Shown here: one piece after another, positions 53,471 to 62,159 of the stretch
Layout: each line of letters starts with the position of its first letter
Position numbering within the stretch: the first letter of the stretch is position 1
Assembly: GCA_050331695.1 (NCBI GenBank)
Contig: JBHJGP010000017.1
Coordinates: forward strand, 1-64,000
Source: JBHJGP01 sp050331695
Lineage (GTDB): Bacteria > Pseudomonadota > Alphaproteobacteria > Geminicoccales > Geminicoccaceae
Direction: 5' to 3'
Length of the DNA: 64,000 bases
Notes under the pieces: model-generated
The model's database searches: none
What the model saw: the letters and a program-made list of their open reading frames with translations, nothing else
Told to the model about the DNA's origin: nothing
Program-made: the position numbers and the translations under genes

Positions 53471-54445
53471 TTGACAGCGTTGCTACAACGATTGCCGCCG
53501 GAGATGGCCCACGATTTTGCCATAACGGGTCTGGCCCACGGCTCTTTGCCGAGGCCCGCGAGAAAGGCAGGCAAGCGCGTCATGGGCCTCGAGTTCCCTC
53601 ACCCGCTCGGCCTCGCCGCGGGCTTTGATAAGAATGCGCGGGCCTATCGCAATCTGCTCAGGCTCGGTTTTTCCCATGTGGAAGTGGGAACGGTCACGCC
53701 CCGGCCCCAACCGGGCAATCCCAAGCCCCGACTGTTCCGACTTCGCGCCGATCGTGCGATCATCAACCGCTTCGGATTCAACAGCGATGGTCTGAAGGCC
53801 GTTCAGAAGCGGCTCGAGCGGCGAGATCCGGCGGAGGGTGTCGTCGGTGCGAACATCGGATGCAATAAGGACACGGTGGACCGGCTTGACGACTACCTTG
53901 TGTGCTTGAGGGGGCTCCACAGCCTCGCGGACTACATCACGGTCAACGTGTCGTCGCCCAACACGGCGGACCTGCGTTCCTTGCAGCGGGCCGAACCGCT
54001 CCGCCGGCTTTTGGGCGAACTGATGGCCGCGCGGGCGGGCCTGCCGGGGCCGGCCAAACCGCTTTTGGTGAAACTCGCTCCGGATCTCGATGGGGATCAG
54101 GAGGAGGCCGTGGCCGAGGCGGTCCTAGACGAGCAGGTCGACGGCATGGTCCTCACCAACACCACGCTCGACCGACCAAGCGATTTGAGAAGCGCGCGCG
54201 CTGCCGAGGCGGGGGGGCTCAGCGGCCCACCGCTATTTGAGCGATCAACGGCGATCCTTCGTCGCATGCGGCAGCGGGTCGGACCGGCTTTGACCCTGAT
54301 TGGTGTAGGCGGGATCGGTGATCATCGGACCGCGCGGCTGAAGCTCGACGCGGGCGCGGACCTACTTCAAGCCTATACCAGCTTCGTCTATCAAGGACCG
54401 GCGCTGATCGAGCAGGTGGCCTGGTTCCCCAACACTTTGGGTTGA
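53471..54445 (+). CDS. pyrD: Dihydroorotate dehydrogenase (quinone), class 2
   Basis: Membrane-associated FMN enzyme oxidising dihydroorotate to orotate in pyrimidine synthesis. LLQRLPPEMAHDFAI is the N-terminal quinone-tunnel helix; PLGLAAGFDKNA, VEVGTVTPRPQPGNPKPRLFRL, INRFGFNSDG, VNVSSPNT (catalytic Ser), and GVGGIGDHRTARLKLDAGADLLQAYTSFVYQGP are diagnostic. TTG start at 53471; no ATG or GTG is available upstream before the stop at 53405, and later ATGs would remove the helix. 324 residues. Confidence 0.92.
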   Translation: MTALLQRLPPEMAHDFAITGLAHGSLPRPARKAGKRVMGLEFPHPLGLAAGFDKNARAYRNLLRLGFSHVEVGTVTPRPQPGNPKPRLFRLRADRAIINRFGFNSDGLKAVQKRLERRDPAEGVVGANIGCNKDTVDRLDDYLVCLRGLHSLADYITVNVSSPNTADLRSLQRAEPLRRLLGELMAARAGLPGPAKPLLVKLAPDLDGDQEEAVAEAVLDEQVDGMVLTNTTLDRPSDLRSARAAEAGGLSGPPLFERSTAILRRMRQRVGPALTLIGVGGIGDHRTARLKLDAGADLLQAYTSFVYQGPALIEQVAWFPNTLG

Positions 54446-55059
54446 AAGAATTTTTCCGCCTATAAGTTGCTTTCGCTGCGAAGAATATGCGGACACAGAA
54501 AAAAACAGTTGGGCTCGGGGAATTAAATTCACCTCGGTCACGTCTTTCCTGTGACCGGCCCTAAGCCAAGCTTTCGGCGAAAAATGAAAGCCGCATCGGG
54601 TCGTTCGGCGAGGACTAGAGTGCCAACTTGGTAGAGGGCTGCCCAACTTTTTGGTCTCTTTCAAGTTGATCTTCGAGCCTCGTCCTAGCAGCGTGCGCAA
54701 CGGGGGAATGATAGTGACCGGACGGACAGTGACCGCGAGGCAGAACAAAAATAGCCGAACGAAGCGGTTGCCATATGAACTCATAGTTGATATTGCGCAT
54801 CATCAATCGCGCATTAAGTGGCGAAAATCTCTTTCGTAAACGCGGCTCGGTGCCTTGACCGCACCGGCATCCATCCAATCGAGCTGGGTAGTACTAGAGT
54901 ACGAAGTGTCGACTCTTGACCAAACTCGTCTTGGACACCGCCTTCTTGTCAAAGACTTCAAAGAAATGTGGGGCGGCGACAACCGTTCTGCAGCGACCGT
55001 AGTCTGGAGGGCAGAAAGCTTGAACAGCAAATCCGGAATATGAAAAGGTAAAGCCTATC
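54446..55059. other. 614-base AT-richer gap without recognised gene
   Basis: Lies between pyrD and the nucleoside-hydrolase-like gene. Base composition is visibly more AT-rich than the flanks. Short open frames on both strands (up to ~140 codons) show no family features or ribosome sites. A 7-bp inverted repeat (CGGTCAC at 54536, GTGACCG at 54552) has no T-run. It could hold a long leader, a small RNA or remnants of a lost gene. Confidence 0.5.
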
Positions 55060-57030
55060 ATGCCAAAGCCCAGAGTCATCATCTCGACTGATATCGGCGG
55101 GAATGACAAAGACGATGCGCAGTCCTTTATCCATGCGCTTCTGTACTCGAACGATATGAATTACCGCGGTTTTGTTGAAACCCGAAGTGATGACGGGGGA
55201 AAACGGCGCGGCAAGGCCAGTGATGGCGAATCCATCATGAAGAAGATCATCGGAGCCTACGGCGATGATCTGTCGAACTTGAAGAAAGTGGATGGTGGCT
55301 ATCCCAGCGAGAACTATCTGAAGTCGCTGGTCAAGGAAGGGGCGATCAGCGGCTCGTGGCCCGGCAAGCTGTCCGAAGGTGCCAAGCATATCATCGACGA
55401 GGCCCGCGCCGCCTCACCGAAGGATCCGCTCTACGTTCTGACCTGGGGTCCGATCCACGACGCGGCACGCGCGCTCAAGGAAGCGCCGGACATCGCCGAC
55501 AGCGTGCGGATTATTGCCATCGCCGGGCGTGGCCAGGACGACAGCAATCCGGCTGCCTTCAACTGGCTCAATCAGGCGATCAAGAACGACCCTGCCTACA
55601 AAAACGTGTGGTTCGTCAACTCTGAGGAAACATTCAGGGGGATGTACGTCAGTAGCAAGGGCGAAAACAAACCGCAGAAAAATCTGGGCTGGGTCAAAGA
55701 GAACGTTAAAGACCATGGCGAGCTGGGCGAGCTCTACTACGACGAGTACACGTTCGATCTCTACGGACCGGGAACTCCCGATGGCCTGAAGATGGGCGAC
55801 ACGCCGTCGCTTCTCTATCTCCTCGACAATGCCAACAACAACAATCCGACCGCGAACAGCTGGGGCGGCAGCTTCGAGAAGAGCTCGATCGGCAAAAACG
55901 TCTATGTCGACAGCGATTCCAAGTCAGATCGTCTCGGCAAGTATGATGGTGCCAAGACCGTGTTCCAGCACCGGGACGAGATCTTCGGCGACTTCGCCGA
56001 ACGCCTCGACTGGGCCAACGGTGACGGCAAATCGTCAGGCTCCAATTCCAAGCCCGCTTCCCAGTCCTCGACACCCAAGAACGCTCAGCCGGAAGCCGAG
56101 CCCGCCAAAAGCAGCGGCAAGTCGTCGTCCGGAAAAGGTGTCGATGTGGCGGAGATCGGCGTCGGCGTCACTCAGGTCGAGTTGCTCGAACTGGATGGTT
56201 ACATCGCCAAGTCGAGCAAGACCGCCAAGGGCGGAAAGTTCGTCGAGACCAGCGGCAAGGGCGAAGCCTACGGCGTGTTCGACGGCCCGACCGGCAACTA
56301 CGACATCACGGTTCGCTATCTGAACGAGAATGACGGCGCCTCCAACTGGAAGCTGCTCGCCGACGGCAAGACCGTCGAGAGTTGGACCGGCAAGGGCGGC
56401 AACAACAACTACCAGACGGTCACCGAACGGGTCTTCCTCGAGAAAGGGGACGAGATCGCGATCACCGGCCAGCGCAACAGTGGCGAGCGTGCGCGTCTCG
56501 ATCAGATCGAGATCAAGTCGGCCGGCGGCAAGTCCCCGGCCCCGAGTCAAACAAGCAGCGAACAGTCGGAGCCGAAGCAGACCTCGAAGTCGAATGGCGG
56601 TTCGACGTCGCAGAAACCGGCGCCGATCATCTCCAACAGCGATGCCGAATTCGAGATCAAGGGCGGCCGCAGCGAGATCGAGGACTGGGATCTGACCAAG
56701 TACCGGGTGGTCGGCAAAGGCTCGGCTTCGGGCGATGAAATGATCCAGACCTGGGCGACCGGCGAGGCTTCGGCCGTCTACACCGGCAACAAGTCGATCG
56801 ACAAAGTCCGTATCGGCTTTCTCAACGAAAATGACGGCGAGGCCGCGTTCGAGCTCCTGGACGATGGCAAGGAAGTTTTCTCCTGGGAAGGCGATGGCGG
56901 CAAGAACAAGTTCGAGACCGTCACCGCCAACGTCGACATCAAACCAGGCAGCGAGATCACCATCGTCGGCAGCCGCGACTCCGGCGAGTATGCCCGCCTC
57001 GACTTCCTGGACGTGATCGTCAACTCCTGA
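55060..57030 (+). CDS. Nucleoside-hydrolase-like (DUF1593/Sde182-type) protein with two CBM-like modules
   Basis: 656-residue modular protein. Residues ~5-320: VIISTDIGGNDKDDAQSFIHALLYSND resembles the cellulose-binding Sde182/DUF1593 nucleoside-hydrolase-like family, with an acidic cluster at Asp11, Asp16, Asp18 and Asp19; later LTWGPIHDAARAL fits. After a Ser/Lys/Pro linker come two related beta-sandwich modules (~375-485 and ~547-655), which share RYLNENDG/GFLNENDG, W-(K/E)-G-x-GG-x-N, and SGE(R/Y)ARLD near their ends. They resemble carbohydrate-binding modules. There is no signal peptide, as in the SGNH proteins at 0-3.3 kb. Starts with ATG; AAAAGG is upstream. A strong terminator follows. 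Confidence 0.75.
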   Translation: MPKPRVIISTDIGGNDKDDAQSFIHALLYSNDMNYRGFVETRSDDGGKRRGKASDGESIMKKIIGAYGDDLSNLKKVDGGYPSENYLKSLVKEGAISGSWPGKLSEGAKHIIDEARAASPKDPLYVLTWGPIHDAARALKEAPDIADSVRIIAIAGRGQDDSNPAAFNWLNQAIKNDPAYKNVWFVNSEETFRGMYVSSKGENKPQKNLGWVKENVKDHGELGELYYDEYTFDLYGPGTPDGLKMGDTPSLLYLLDNANNNNPTANSWGGSFEKSSIGKNVYVDSDSKSDRLGKYDGAKTVFQHRDEIFGDFAERLDWANGDGKSSGSNSKPASQSSTPKNAQPEAEPAKSSGKSSSGKGVDVAEIGVGVTQVELLELDGYIAKSSKTAKGGKFVETSGKGEAYGVFDGPTGNYDITVRYLNENDGASNWKLLADGKTVESWTGKGGNNNYQTVTERVFLEKGDEIAITGQRNSGERARLDQIEIKSAGGKSPAPSQTSSEQSEPKQTSKSNGGSTSQKPAPIISNSDAEFEIKGGRSEIEDWDLTKYRVVGKGSASGDEMIQTWATGEASAVYTGNKSIDKVRIGFLNENDGEAAFELLDDGKEVFSWEGDGGKNKFETVTANVDIKPGSEITIVGSRDSGEYARLDFLDVIVNS

Positions 57031-57073
57031 TCCAAGCCTGCCGCTGATCCGTCAGCGTCAGGCAGACCAACCG

Positions 57074-57118
57074 ACCGCCGGCGCCAGGCTTCCCCAAGCC
57101 CGGCCCGGCGGTTTTTTT
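57074..57118 (+). terminator. Rho-independent terminator
   Basis: ACCGCCGG (57074-57081) pairs with CCGGCGGT (57105-57112), enclosing an inner GGCTT/AAGCC hairpin, followed by seven T. It isolates the NTPase gene downstream. Confidence 0.85.
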
Positions 57119-57128
57119 GTCTGTTTTG

Positions 57129-57156
57129 CTGACAACCCACGGAAGACGCTGATAAC
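57129..57156 (+). promoter_or_regulatory. Possible promoter of the NACHT-like gene
   Basis: CTGACA (57129-57134) and GATAAC (57151-57156), 16 bases apart, lie between the terminator and the ATG at 57207. Moderate match only. Confidence 0.33.
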
Positions 57157-57206
57157 GTCCATCCCAATAAGCCAAGAAAGCTATTTTTGTCTGGGGACGG
57201 ACGCCC

Positions 57207-59891
57207 ATGGATCACGATACTCGCAAGGCCGGCATACCGATCGAAACACCCAGCCGCCTGCCGATCGATCAGATTCGGATCGATCTCCCAGAATTGTTCA
57301 AAGCGTTAGGGGAAGCGGCGGTACAGGCCAAGCTCGCGACGATCACAGGCGGCGCGTCGCTACCCAACACGTTCACCGCCCTGTTCGACGTATTCGACGC
57401 CGTGGAACGGGTCGAGAAGCCCGGCACGCTGCCCTGGCGTTGGGTGTTCAAGAGCTATGCTCGCGCGCTCACCGACCTGATCGGCGAGTATGCGGAGGGC
57501 GCAAAGCTTGCCAATGGCGATGCCAATCAAGTCGAGAGCCTGGCCCAGCTTCGTCTCGAAGATCATGAATTGGTGTTTGATCCGAGATGCCTCCGCAATC
57601 CCGCCAACCTGCCGATGATAGGGCGTCTTAGAGAGGTGACGGAACGCGGGCTGGAATTCATCGGGGTCAAGGCGGCGAACGACCGAAAGGCCATCGCGCG
57701 AAGACTTCCCGCCTATCTGGGTTACGCGCTATCTGACGAATGGCGGAGCGACCGTGGCCGCTACCAGCCGCTTATCGACGCGCTGGAAGACGATCCGCTG
57801 CGCGAGGCCAACGAACTCGAAGACGATTGGCAAGCCTATCACGCGCATCTCATCAAGGAGTTTTCTGCGCCGGTCTTCGAGGAGACCTTCGGGCTCAACG
57901 AGATCTACGTCGATCTCCGTGCCTACTGGTGCCGTCACGAGATCCAGGAGCGTGAGACCAGGACCACCAAAGTGCCGGTCGATCTCAAGGACGCCATTCT
58001 CGGTTGGTTGAAAAATCCCGCCGATGTCGACGATGCGATCCGCATGATCGCTGGGGGGCCGGGTTCGGGCAAATCGTCGTTTGCGAAGATGATCGCCGCC
58101 GAGGTAGCCCGTGGCGCGGAACCCGAACTACCGACCCGCGTCCTCCTGTTTCCCTTGCAGCGTATTCATTTCACGGACTCCGACAGCATCCGAGAGATCA
58201 TCGAGAGATACCTGTCTCCCAAGACCCAGCCGTGGTTCCGAACCGACCCTCTGAACCAAGAAGACTTCGCCTCGCCTGACCGGCGATTGCTATTGATCTT
58301 CGATGGGTTGGACGAGCTAGCAAAGGAAGGCGAACGGTCGACGGAGATCACGGCAACATTTCTTCGTGAGCTGCAATCCTATCTCAATGCCGAGAACCAG
58401 CCCAATGCTGTCTCAGTTCTGGCCATGGTCCTGGGTCGAACGGTTTCGGTCGAAGCGCATAAATCCGAGCTTGCTGTTGACGGACCCAAGCTTCTGGAAC
58501 TGCTGCGCCTCAACCCCGACTCTGGCGCCAGCATCGAAAATGAGGAATTGCTGGAAGCTGATCTTCGCCTCCTGTGGTGGGATAACTACTGCCAAGCAAA
58601 GGAAATCGAAGATCGAAGTTTTCCCGACCAGCTAAACGACCAGCGCATTGTCGAATTGAGTACCGAGCCGCTGCTGCTCTACCTGATCGTCAAAGATCAT
58701 GCCTACCGTGCGTTGGGCGCTGGTGACACATTCAATGCCAACCGGCTCTATGAGCAGCTTTTCTCCGACGTTCTGCAAAGACGCCACGGCGGGCAACACC
58801 CGATCACGGCGATGTTGGATGCCAGAAAAACCTTCGCCAACCATGCGGAGGCAGAACTGGCGTGTCAGGAGTTGCTGGAGGCCATTGCCTGCGCCGCTTG
58901 GTATGAAGTGGGGGACGGGCGAACCGCTTCACTGAAGGACGTTCGGAAGGTCTGTCATCGCGAGCCGCGATCACGGGCGAAAAAGTTGCTCGATGTGCTC
59001 TGTGAGCAACAGGACGAAGCAGGTGCTCTGGCGCGGATGGTCGTCAATTTTTACTTCAGGAAGGGGCAGGACAGAGGTGAGGATGATGCATTCGAGTTCA
59101 CGCATAAGAGTTTCGGGGAGTATCTAACCGCCCGTCGATTGATTCGACTGGTCTTGTTCATTCATGACGGTTTGACAAACAGTCCGACACACTATGACTT
59201 GGCAAAAGCACTGGACGATTGGTGCGCGGTCACTCGCTTTCAACCGATGACACCGGAATTGCTTCGGTTCGTGGTCGATGAGATCGCGCTTCGCGATAGT
59301 GACGACGTGAAGAGCCTGCAGGGAACGTGGGGGCGTCTCTTTAACGAAAACATCAAGACCGGCATGCCGGTACTGGATGCCAGCAATCTGCGTGACGCCG
59401 AAGACGAGGGCATGAACGCGGAGGAAGCGCTTCTATCACTGATTTTGGGCTGCTTTAAACGGAGCGGTGAGCGGGTGGCTCTAGATGAACGGAATGATCG
59501 GCATGATGTCATCCGGACGATCCACCGGTGCTTTCGACCGACCGACCGTTTGCAACAAAGAGTTGGGTGCGCTTTGGCTCGAGTCCTTGACCTGAGCAGC
59601 GCCGACCTGCGCAGCGCCGACCTGCGCGGCGCCGACCTGCGCGGCGCCGACCTGCGCGGCGCCAACCTGAGCGTCGCCGACCTGCGCGGCGCAAACGTGA
59701 GCGACGCAAACCTGAGCAGCGCCGACCTGCGCAGCGCCGACCTGCGCGGCGCCGACCTGCGCGGCGCGTACCATATTTTGCCACAGAGTGTGTTAACGGC
59801 GAGAAATTGGCACGAAGCCGTCCTTGACCACGATCTCCGCAAAGCGTGCGAAGAACTCGCCGCCGAGCGGAAGCGGCAGACGAAAAATTAG
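57207..59891 (+). CDS. STAND/NACHT-like NTPase with C-terminal pentapeptide repeats
   Basis: 894-residue protein. Residues 1-275 are an unrecognised, mostly helical N-terminal region, the usual place of an effector. NTPase domain: Walker A MIAGGPGSGKSSF near 280-292, then VLLFPLQRIHF, and Walker B RLLLIFDGLDELAKEG near 358-373, whose hhhhDGLDE form is typical of NACHT proteins. A helical region (~440-790), including EFTHKSFGEYLTARRLIRLV as in NACHT C-terminal helices, follows. Residues 795-854 are 12 pentapeptides (A/D-L-x-x-A type) forming a right-handed beta-helix, the probable sensor. Related bacterial NACHT proteins are antiphage ATPases, but no effector is recognised. ATG at 57207 after GGGGACGG; single gene with its own promoter. 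The stop overlaps that of the next gene. Confidence 0.75.
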   Translation: MDHDTRKAGIPIETPSRLPIDQIRIDLPELFKALGEAAVQAKLATITGGASLPNTFTALFDVFDAVERVEKPGTLPWRWVFKSYARALTDLIGEYAEGAKLANGDANQVESLAQLRLEDHELVFDPRCLRNPANLPMIGRLREVTERGLEFIGVKAANDRKAIARRLPAYLGYALSDEWRSDRGRYQPLIDALEDDPLREANELEDDWQAYHAHLIKEFSAPVFEETFGLNEIYVDLRAYWCRHEIQERETRTTKVPVDLKDAILGWLKNPADVDDAIRMIAGGPGSGKSSFAKMIAAEVARGAEPELPTRVLLFPLQRIHFTDSDSIREIIERYLSPKTQPWFRTDPLNQEDFASPDRRLLLIFDGLDELAKEGERSTEITATFLRELQSYLNAENQPNAVSVLAMVLGRTVSVEAHKSELAVDGPKLLELLRLNPDSGASIENEELLEADLRLLWWDNYCQAKEIEDRSFPDQLNDQRIVELSTEPLLLYLIVKDHAYRALGAGDTFNANRLYEQLFSDVLQRRHGGQHPITAMLDARKTFANHAEAELACQELLEAIACAAWYEVGDGRTASLKDVRKVCHREPRSRAKKLLDVLCEQQDEAGALARMVVNFYFRKGQDRGEDDAFEFTHKSFGEYLTARRLIRLVLFIHDGLTNSPTHYDLAKALDDWCAVTRFQPMTPELLRFVVDEIALRDSDDVKSLQGTWGRLFNENIKTGMPVLDASNLRDAEDEGMNAEEALLSLILGCFKRSGERVALDERNDRHDVIRTIHRCFRPTDRLQQRVGCALARVLDLSSADLRSADLRGADLRGADLRGANLSVADLRGANVSDANLSSADLRSADLRGADLRGAYHILPQSVLTARNWHEAVLDHDLRKACEELAAERKRQTKN
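59589..59768 (+). repeat. In-frame 15-base tandem repeat (pentapeptide-coding)
   Basis: Twelve 15-base units encoding pentapeptides, many identical (GCCGACCTGCGCGGC). Units 1-4 and 9-12 are nearly identical at DNA level over about 55 bases, a recent duplication. It is part of the coding region and not a CRISPR: no spacers, periodicity of 15. Confidence 0.9.
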
Positions 59892-60868
59892 AGCGCCTTC
59901 ACCTCCACCGGTTCGGCCGCGAAGGTTTCGAGCGTGTTGCGCAGCGGTTTGCCGAAGGTCGGTGAGGAAATGACGAAGCTGTCGCCGGGCTGGCAGGTGA
60001 TGCCGTCGGCGAAGCTGAGCGTGGCGGCACCGAAGAAGTGGACGTGGACGTCGCCAGGCCTTCGGAACCAGTCATATTTGAAGTGGTGATGTTCCAGGTT
60101 GGCGATCGTGTGGGCCATGTTGGCCTCGCCACTGACGAAAGGCTTTGTCCAGACCGTCTCGCCGTTTCTGATGACGGAAGTTTCGCCCTCGACGTGGTCG
60201 GGCAGGGCGCCGAGCAAAAGTTCCGGGCCGAAGCTTGAGGGCCTCAGCTTGGAGTGGGCGAGGTAGAGATAGTTTTGCTTTTCCAGGACATGGTCCGAAA
60301 ATTCGTTGGCGAGCGCGAAGCCCAGGCGAAAGGGCGTGCCGTTGGGGCCGATCAGGTAGATGCCGCAGATTTCAGCCTCCTCGCCGCCGTCCAGGGCGAA
60401 ATCGGGAGAGGGAAGGGCTTGCTCCGGTGCCACCGCGAAGGTGCCGTCGCCCTTGTAGAACCATTCGGGCGTGGCGCCGATCTGTCCGGGCGCCGGCTTG
60501 CCGCCTTCGACGCCAAGGCGAAACATCTTCATGCTGTCGGTCAGGTTCTCGTCCGCCTGGTCGTGCATGGCGTCGCGGGTGTCCGCTGAGCCCAGATGGG
60601 TGAGGCCGGTGCCGGTCAGATGGAGATGGGCCGGGTCCTCATGGTCGATGGGCGTCAGGACCTGGCCTCGGCTCAGCGCTTCGTCGAAGTCCAGGCTGCG
60701 TTCGCCGATGAGCGAGCCGGCCAGCACCTCGAGGGAGGCATTGGTCCGGATCGCCGTGCGGGCCAGGTCGTAGAGGTGATCGACATCGTCGAGGAGACGT
60801 AAGACGCCGGTGGAACTTTCGGCCACGGCCCGACTTCCATCTTCCAGTTTCAGCTGCACGAGGCGCAT
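59888..60868 (-). CDS. AraD1-type fumarylacetoacetate hydrolase family protein
   Basis: 326 residues. The C-terminal FAH fold shows GGEEAEICGIYLIGPNGTPFRLGFALANEFSDH and SFGPELLLGALPDHVEG. Members of this AraD1 subgroup are dehydratases of 2-keto-3-deoxy sugar acids, acting after lactonase and dehydratase in L-arabinose or similar oxidative routes. Metal-binding Glu/Asp are in EEAEI. It pairs functionally with the SDR (62042) and SMP-30 lactonase (62160). ATG at 60868. Overlaps the NTPase stop by 4 bases. Confidence 0.82.
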   Translation of the reverse strand: MRLVQLKLEDGSRAVAESSTGVLRLLDDVDHLYDLARTAIRTNASLEVLAGSLIGERSLDFDEALSRGQVLTPIDHEDPAHLHLTGTGLTHLGSADTRDAMHDQADENLTDSMKMFRLGVEGGKPAPGQIGATPEWFYKGDGTFAVAPEQALPSPDFALDGGEEAEICGIYLIGPNGTPFRLGFALANEFSDHVLEKQNYLYLAHSKLRPSSFGPELLLGALPDHVEGETSVIRNGETVWTKPFVSGEANMAHTIANLEHHHFKYDWFRRPGDVHVHFFGAATLSFADGITCQPGDSFVISSPTFGKPLRNTLETFAAEPVEVKAL

Positions 60869-61041
60869 CGGCGAGACACCTTTCTAGTTGGCGGGTCAGC
60901 GGGCGCCGTTGCCGCCGATCTCGCGGCAAATCGGACAGCTAAGTCCATATTGGATGAATGCATTCGGTTGCACTCTATTTACAGGTGAGCTGCCGGATGC
61001 TTTCGTTGAGGTTCTGGCAACGGCGCAATGAGGCAGACTTC

Positions 61042-61308
61042 ATGGAGAGACGTCATCGATCGATCGTCAAGACCCTGTCCTGGCGGGTGACGGCGACCAT
61101 CGATACCTTTCTTCTGTCGTGGCTGGTGACCGGCAGCCTGACCTTTGCCGGAAGCATCGCCTCGCTGGAGGTGATGACCAAGATGTTTCTCTACTATTTC
61201 CATGAGCGGCTGTGGTCGAAGATCACTTGGGGACGTCAGCCGATCCCGGTCGAAATGGCCCGCCCGGCGGACGATCATAAGCTCGCCAGCACGCCGCCAT
61301 CGACGTAG
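61042..61308 (+). CDS. DUF2061 small membrane protein
   Basis: 88 residues from ATG at 61042; an ATG at 60958 would add 28 residues. RRHRSIVKTLSWRVTATIDTFLLSWLVTGS and KMFLYYFHERLWSKITWG define DUF2061, a predicted two-span membrane protein often near sulfate-assimilation genes. No function known. The 3' end overlaps the SDR gene by 34 bases, opposite strand. Confidence 0.78.
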   Translation: MERRHRSIVKTLSWRVTATIDTFLLSWLVTGSLTFAGSIASLEVMTKMFLYYFHERLWSKITWGRQPIPVEMARPADDHKLASTPPST

Positions 61309-62042
61309 ATGATTTGACCGTTGACGAAACTGGACGCGTCCGACGCCAGAAAGATGCACGCGCCCTGGAGCTCCTCGACCTTTCCCCATCGCCCTGACGG
61401 GGTCCGCTGTTTAAGCCAGGAATCGAAGGCGGGATCGTCCATCAGCGCCTGATTGAGCGGGGTTTCGAAGTAGCCGGGGCCGATGGCGTTGACCTGGAGG
61501 CCGTGGCGGGCCCAGTCCGTGCACATGCCCTTGGTCAGATTGTGCACCGCACCTTTGGATGCGGTGTAGGGCGCGATCGAATAGCGGGCCGCCTGGCTCT
61601 GGAGCGAGGCGATGTTGATGATCTTGCCGGACCTGCGCTGGATCATCTTGCGGGCCACCGCCTGGGCGACGATGAACACCGCTTCCACGTTGGTGAGCAT
61701 CAGCTCGCGCCAGGTCTCAAGCGGAAAATCTTCTAATGGCTGACGCCGTTGAATGCCCGCATTGTTGACCAGAATTTCGATCGGACCCTGATCGGCTTCG
61801 ATGCTCTCCACGGCGGCTGTGACGGCCGGTTGGTCGGTGACGTCAAACACCAGGCCGGCCGCGTTTAGGCCGTCGCCTGTCAGTTTCCGGACCGCCGCAT
61901 CGAGTTTGCCCGGATCACGGCCGTTCAGAGTGACCGACGCGCCCGCTTCAGCGAGACCGCGAGCCAAGCTCAGGCCGATCCCTTGGCTGGAGCCGGTGAT
62001 CAACGCGCGCTTACCGTCGAGGCGAAAATGTTCAAGGCCCAT
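61275..62042 (-). CDS. SDR-family oxidoreductase (gluconate 5-dehydrogenase-like)
   Basis: NAD(P)-dependent dehydrogenase. ATG at 62042 gives 255 residues, normal length; another ATG at 62066 is possible. ALITGSSQGIGLSLARGL (dinucleotide site), ILVNNAGIQ, and the active-site Ser/Tyr/Lys in NIASLQSQAARYSIAPYTASKGAVHNLTKG. PGYFETPLNQAL is close to gluconate/keto-gluconate reductases. With the adjacent lactonase and AraD1-type enzyme it suggests sugar-acid oxidation. Confidence 0.87.
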   Translation of the reverse strand: MGLEHFRLDGKRALITGSSQGIGLSLARGLAEAGASVTLNGRDPGKLDAAVRKLTGDGLNAAGLVFDVTDQPAVTAAVESIEADQGPIEILVNNAGIQRRQPLEDFPLETWRELMLTNVEAVFIVAQAVARKMIQRRSGKIINIASLQSQAARYSIAPYTASKGAVHNLTKGMCTDWARHGLQVNAIGPGYFETPLNQALMDDPAFDSWLKQRTPSGRWGKVEELQGACIFLASDASSFVNGQIIYVDGGVLASL

Positions 62043-62159
62043 GGCAGGTCCGTCATTTTGGTTCATGATGGCGGGAAAGCGATCACCCGGACCGCCGTTC
62101 ATGCCAGCGAAAGCCTATGCTAGCGGACCCTATGACGCTGAAGGAAGGGAGGAGATCTG

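Noticed and set aside
54362..54878. Minus-strand frames of 87-140 codons after pyrD
   Set aside because: Composition is unlike coding sequence here and no motif is seen; they overlap the pyrD 3' end.
59589..59768. CRISPR array
   Set aside because: Period is 15 bases with no unique spacers, and the repeats encode in-frame pentapeptides.
59509..59842. Minus-strand frames rich in Ala/Arg/Gly opposite the pentapeptide repeats
   Set aside because: Low-complexity reading of the 15-base repeat in other frames.
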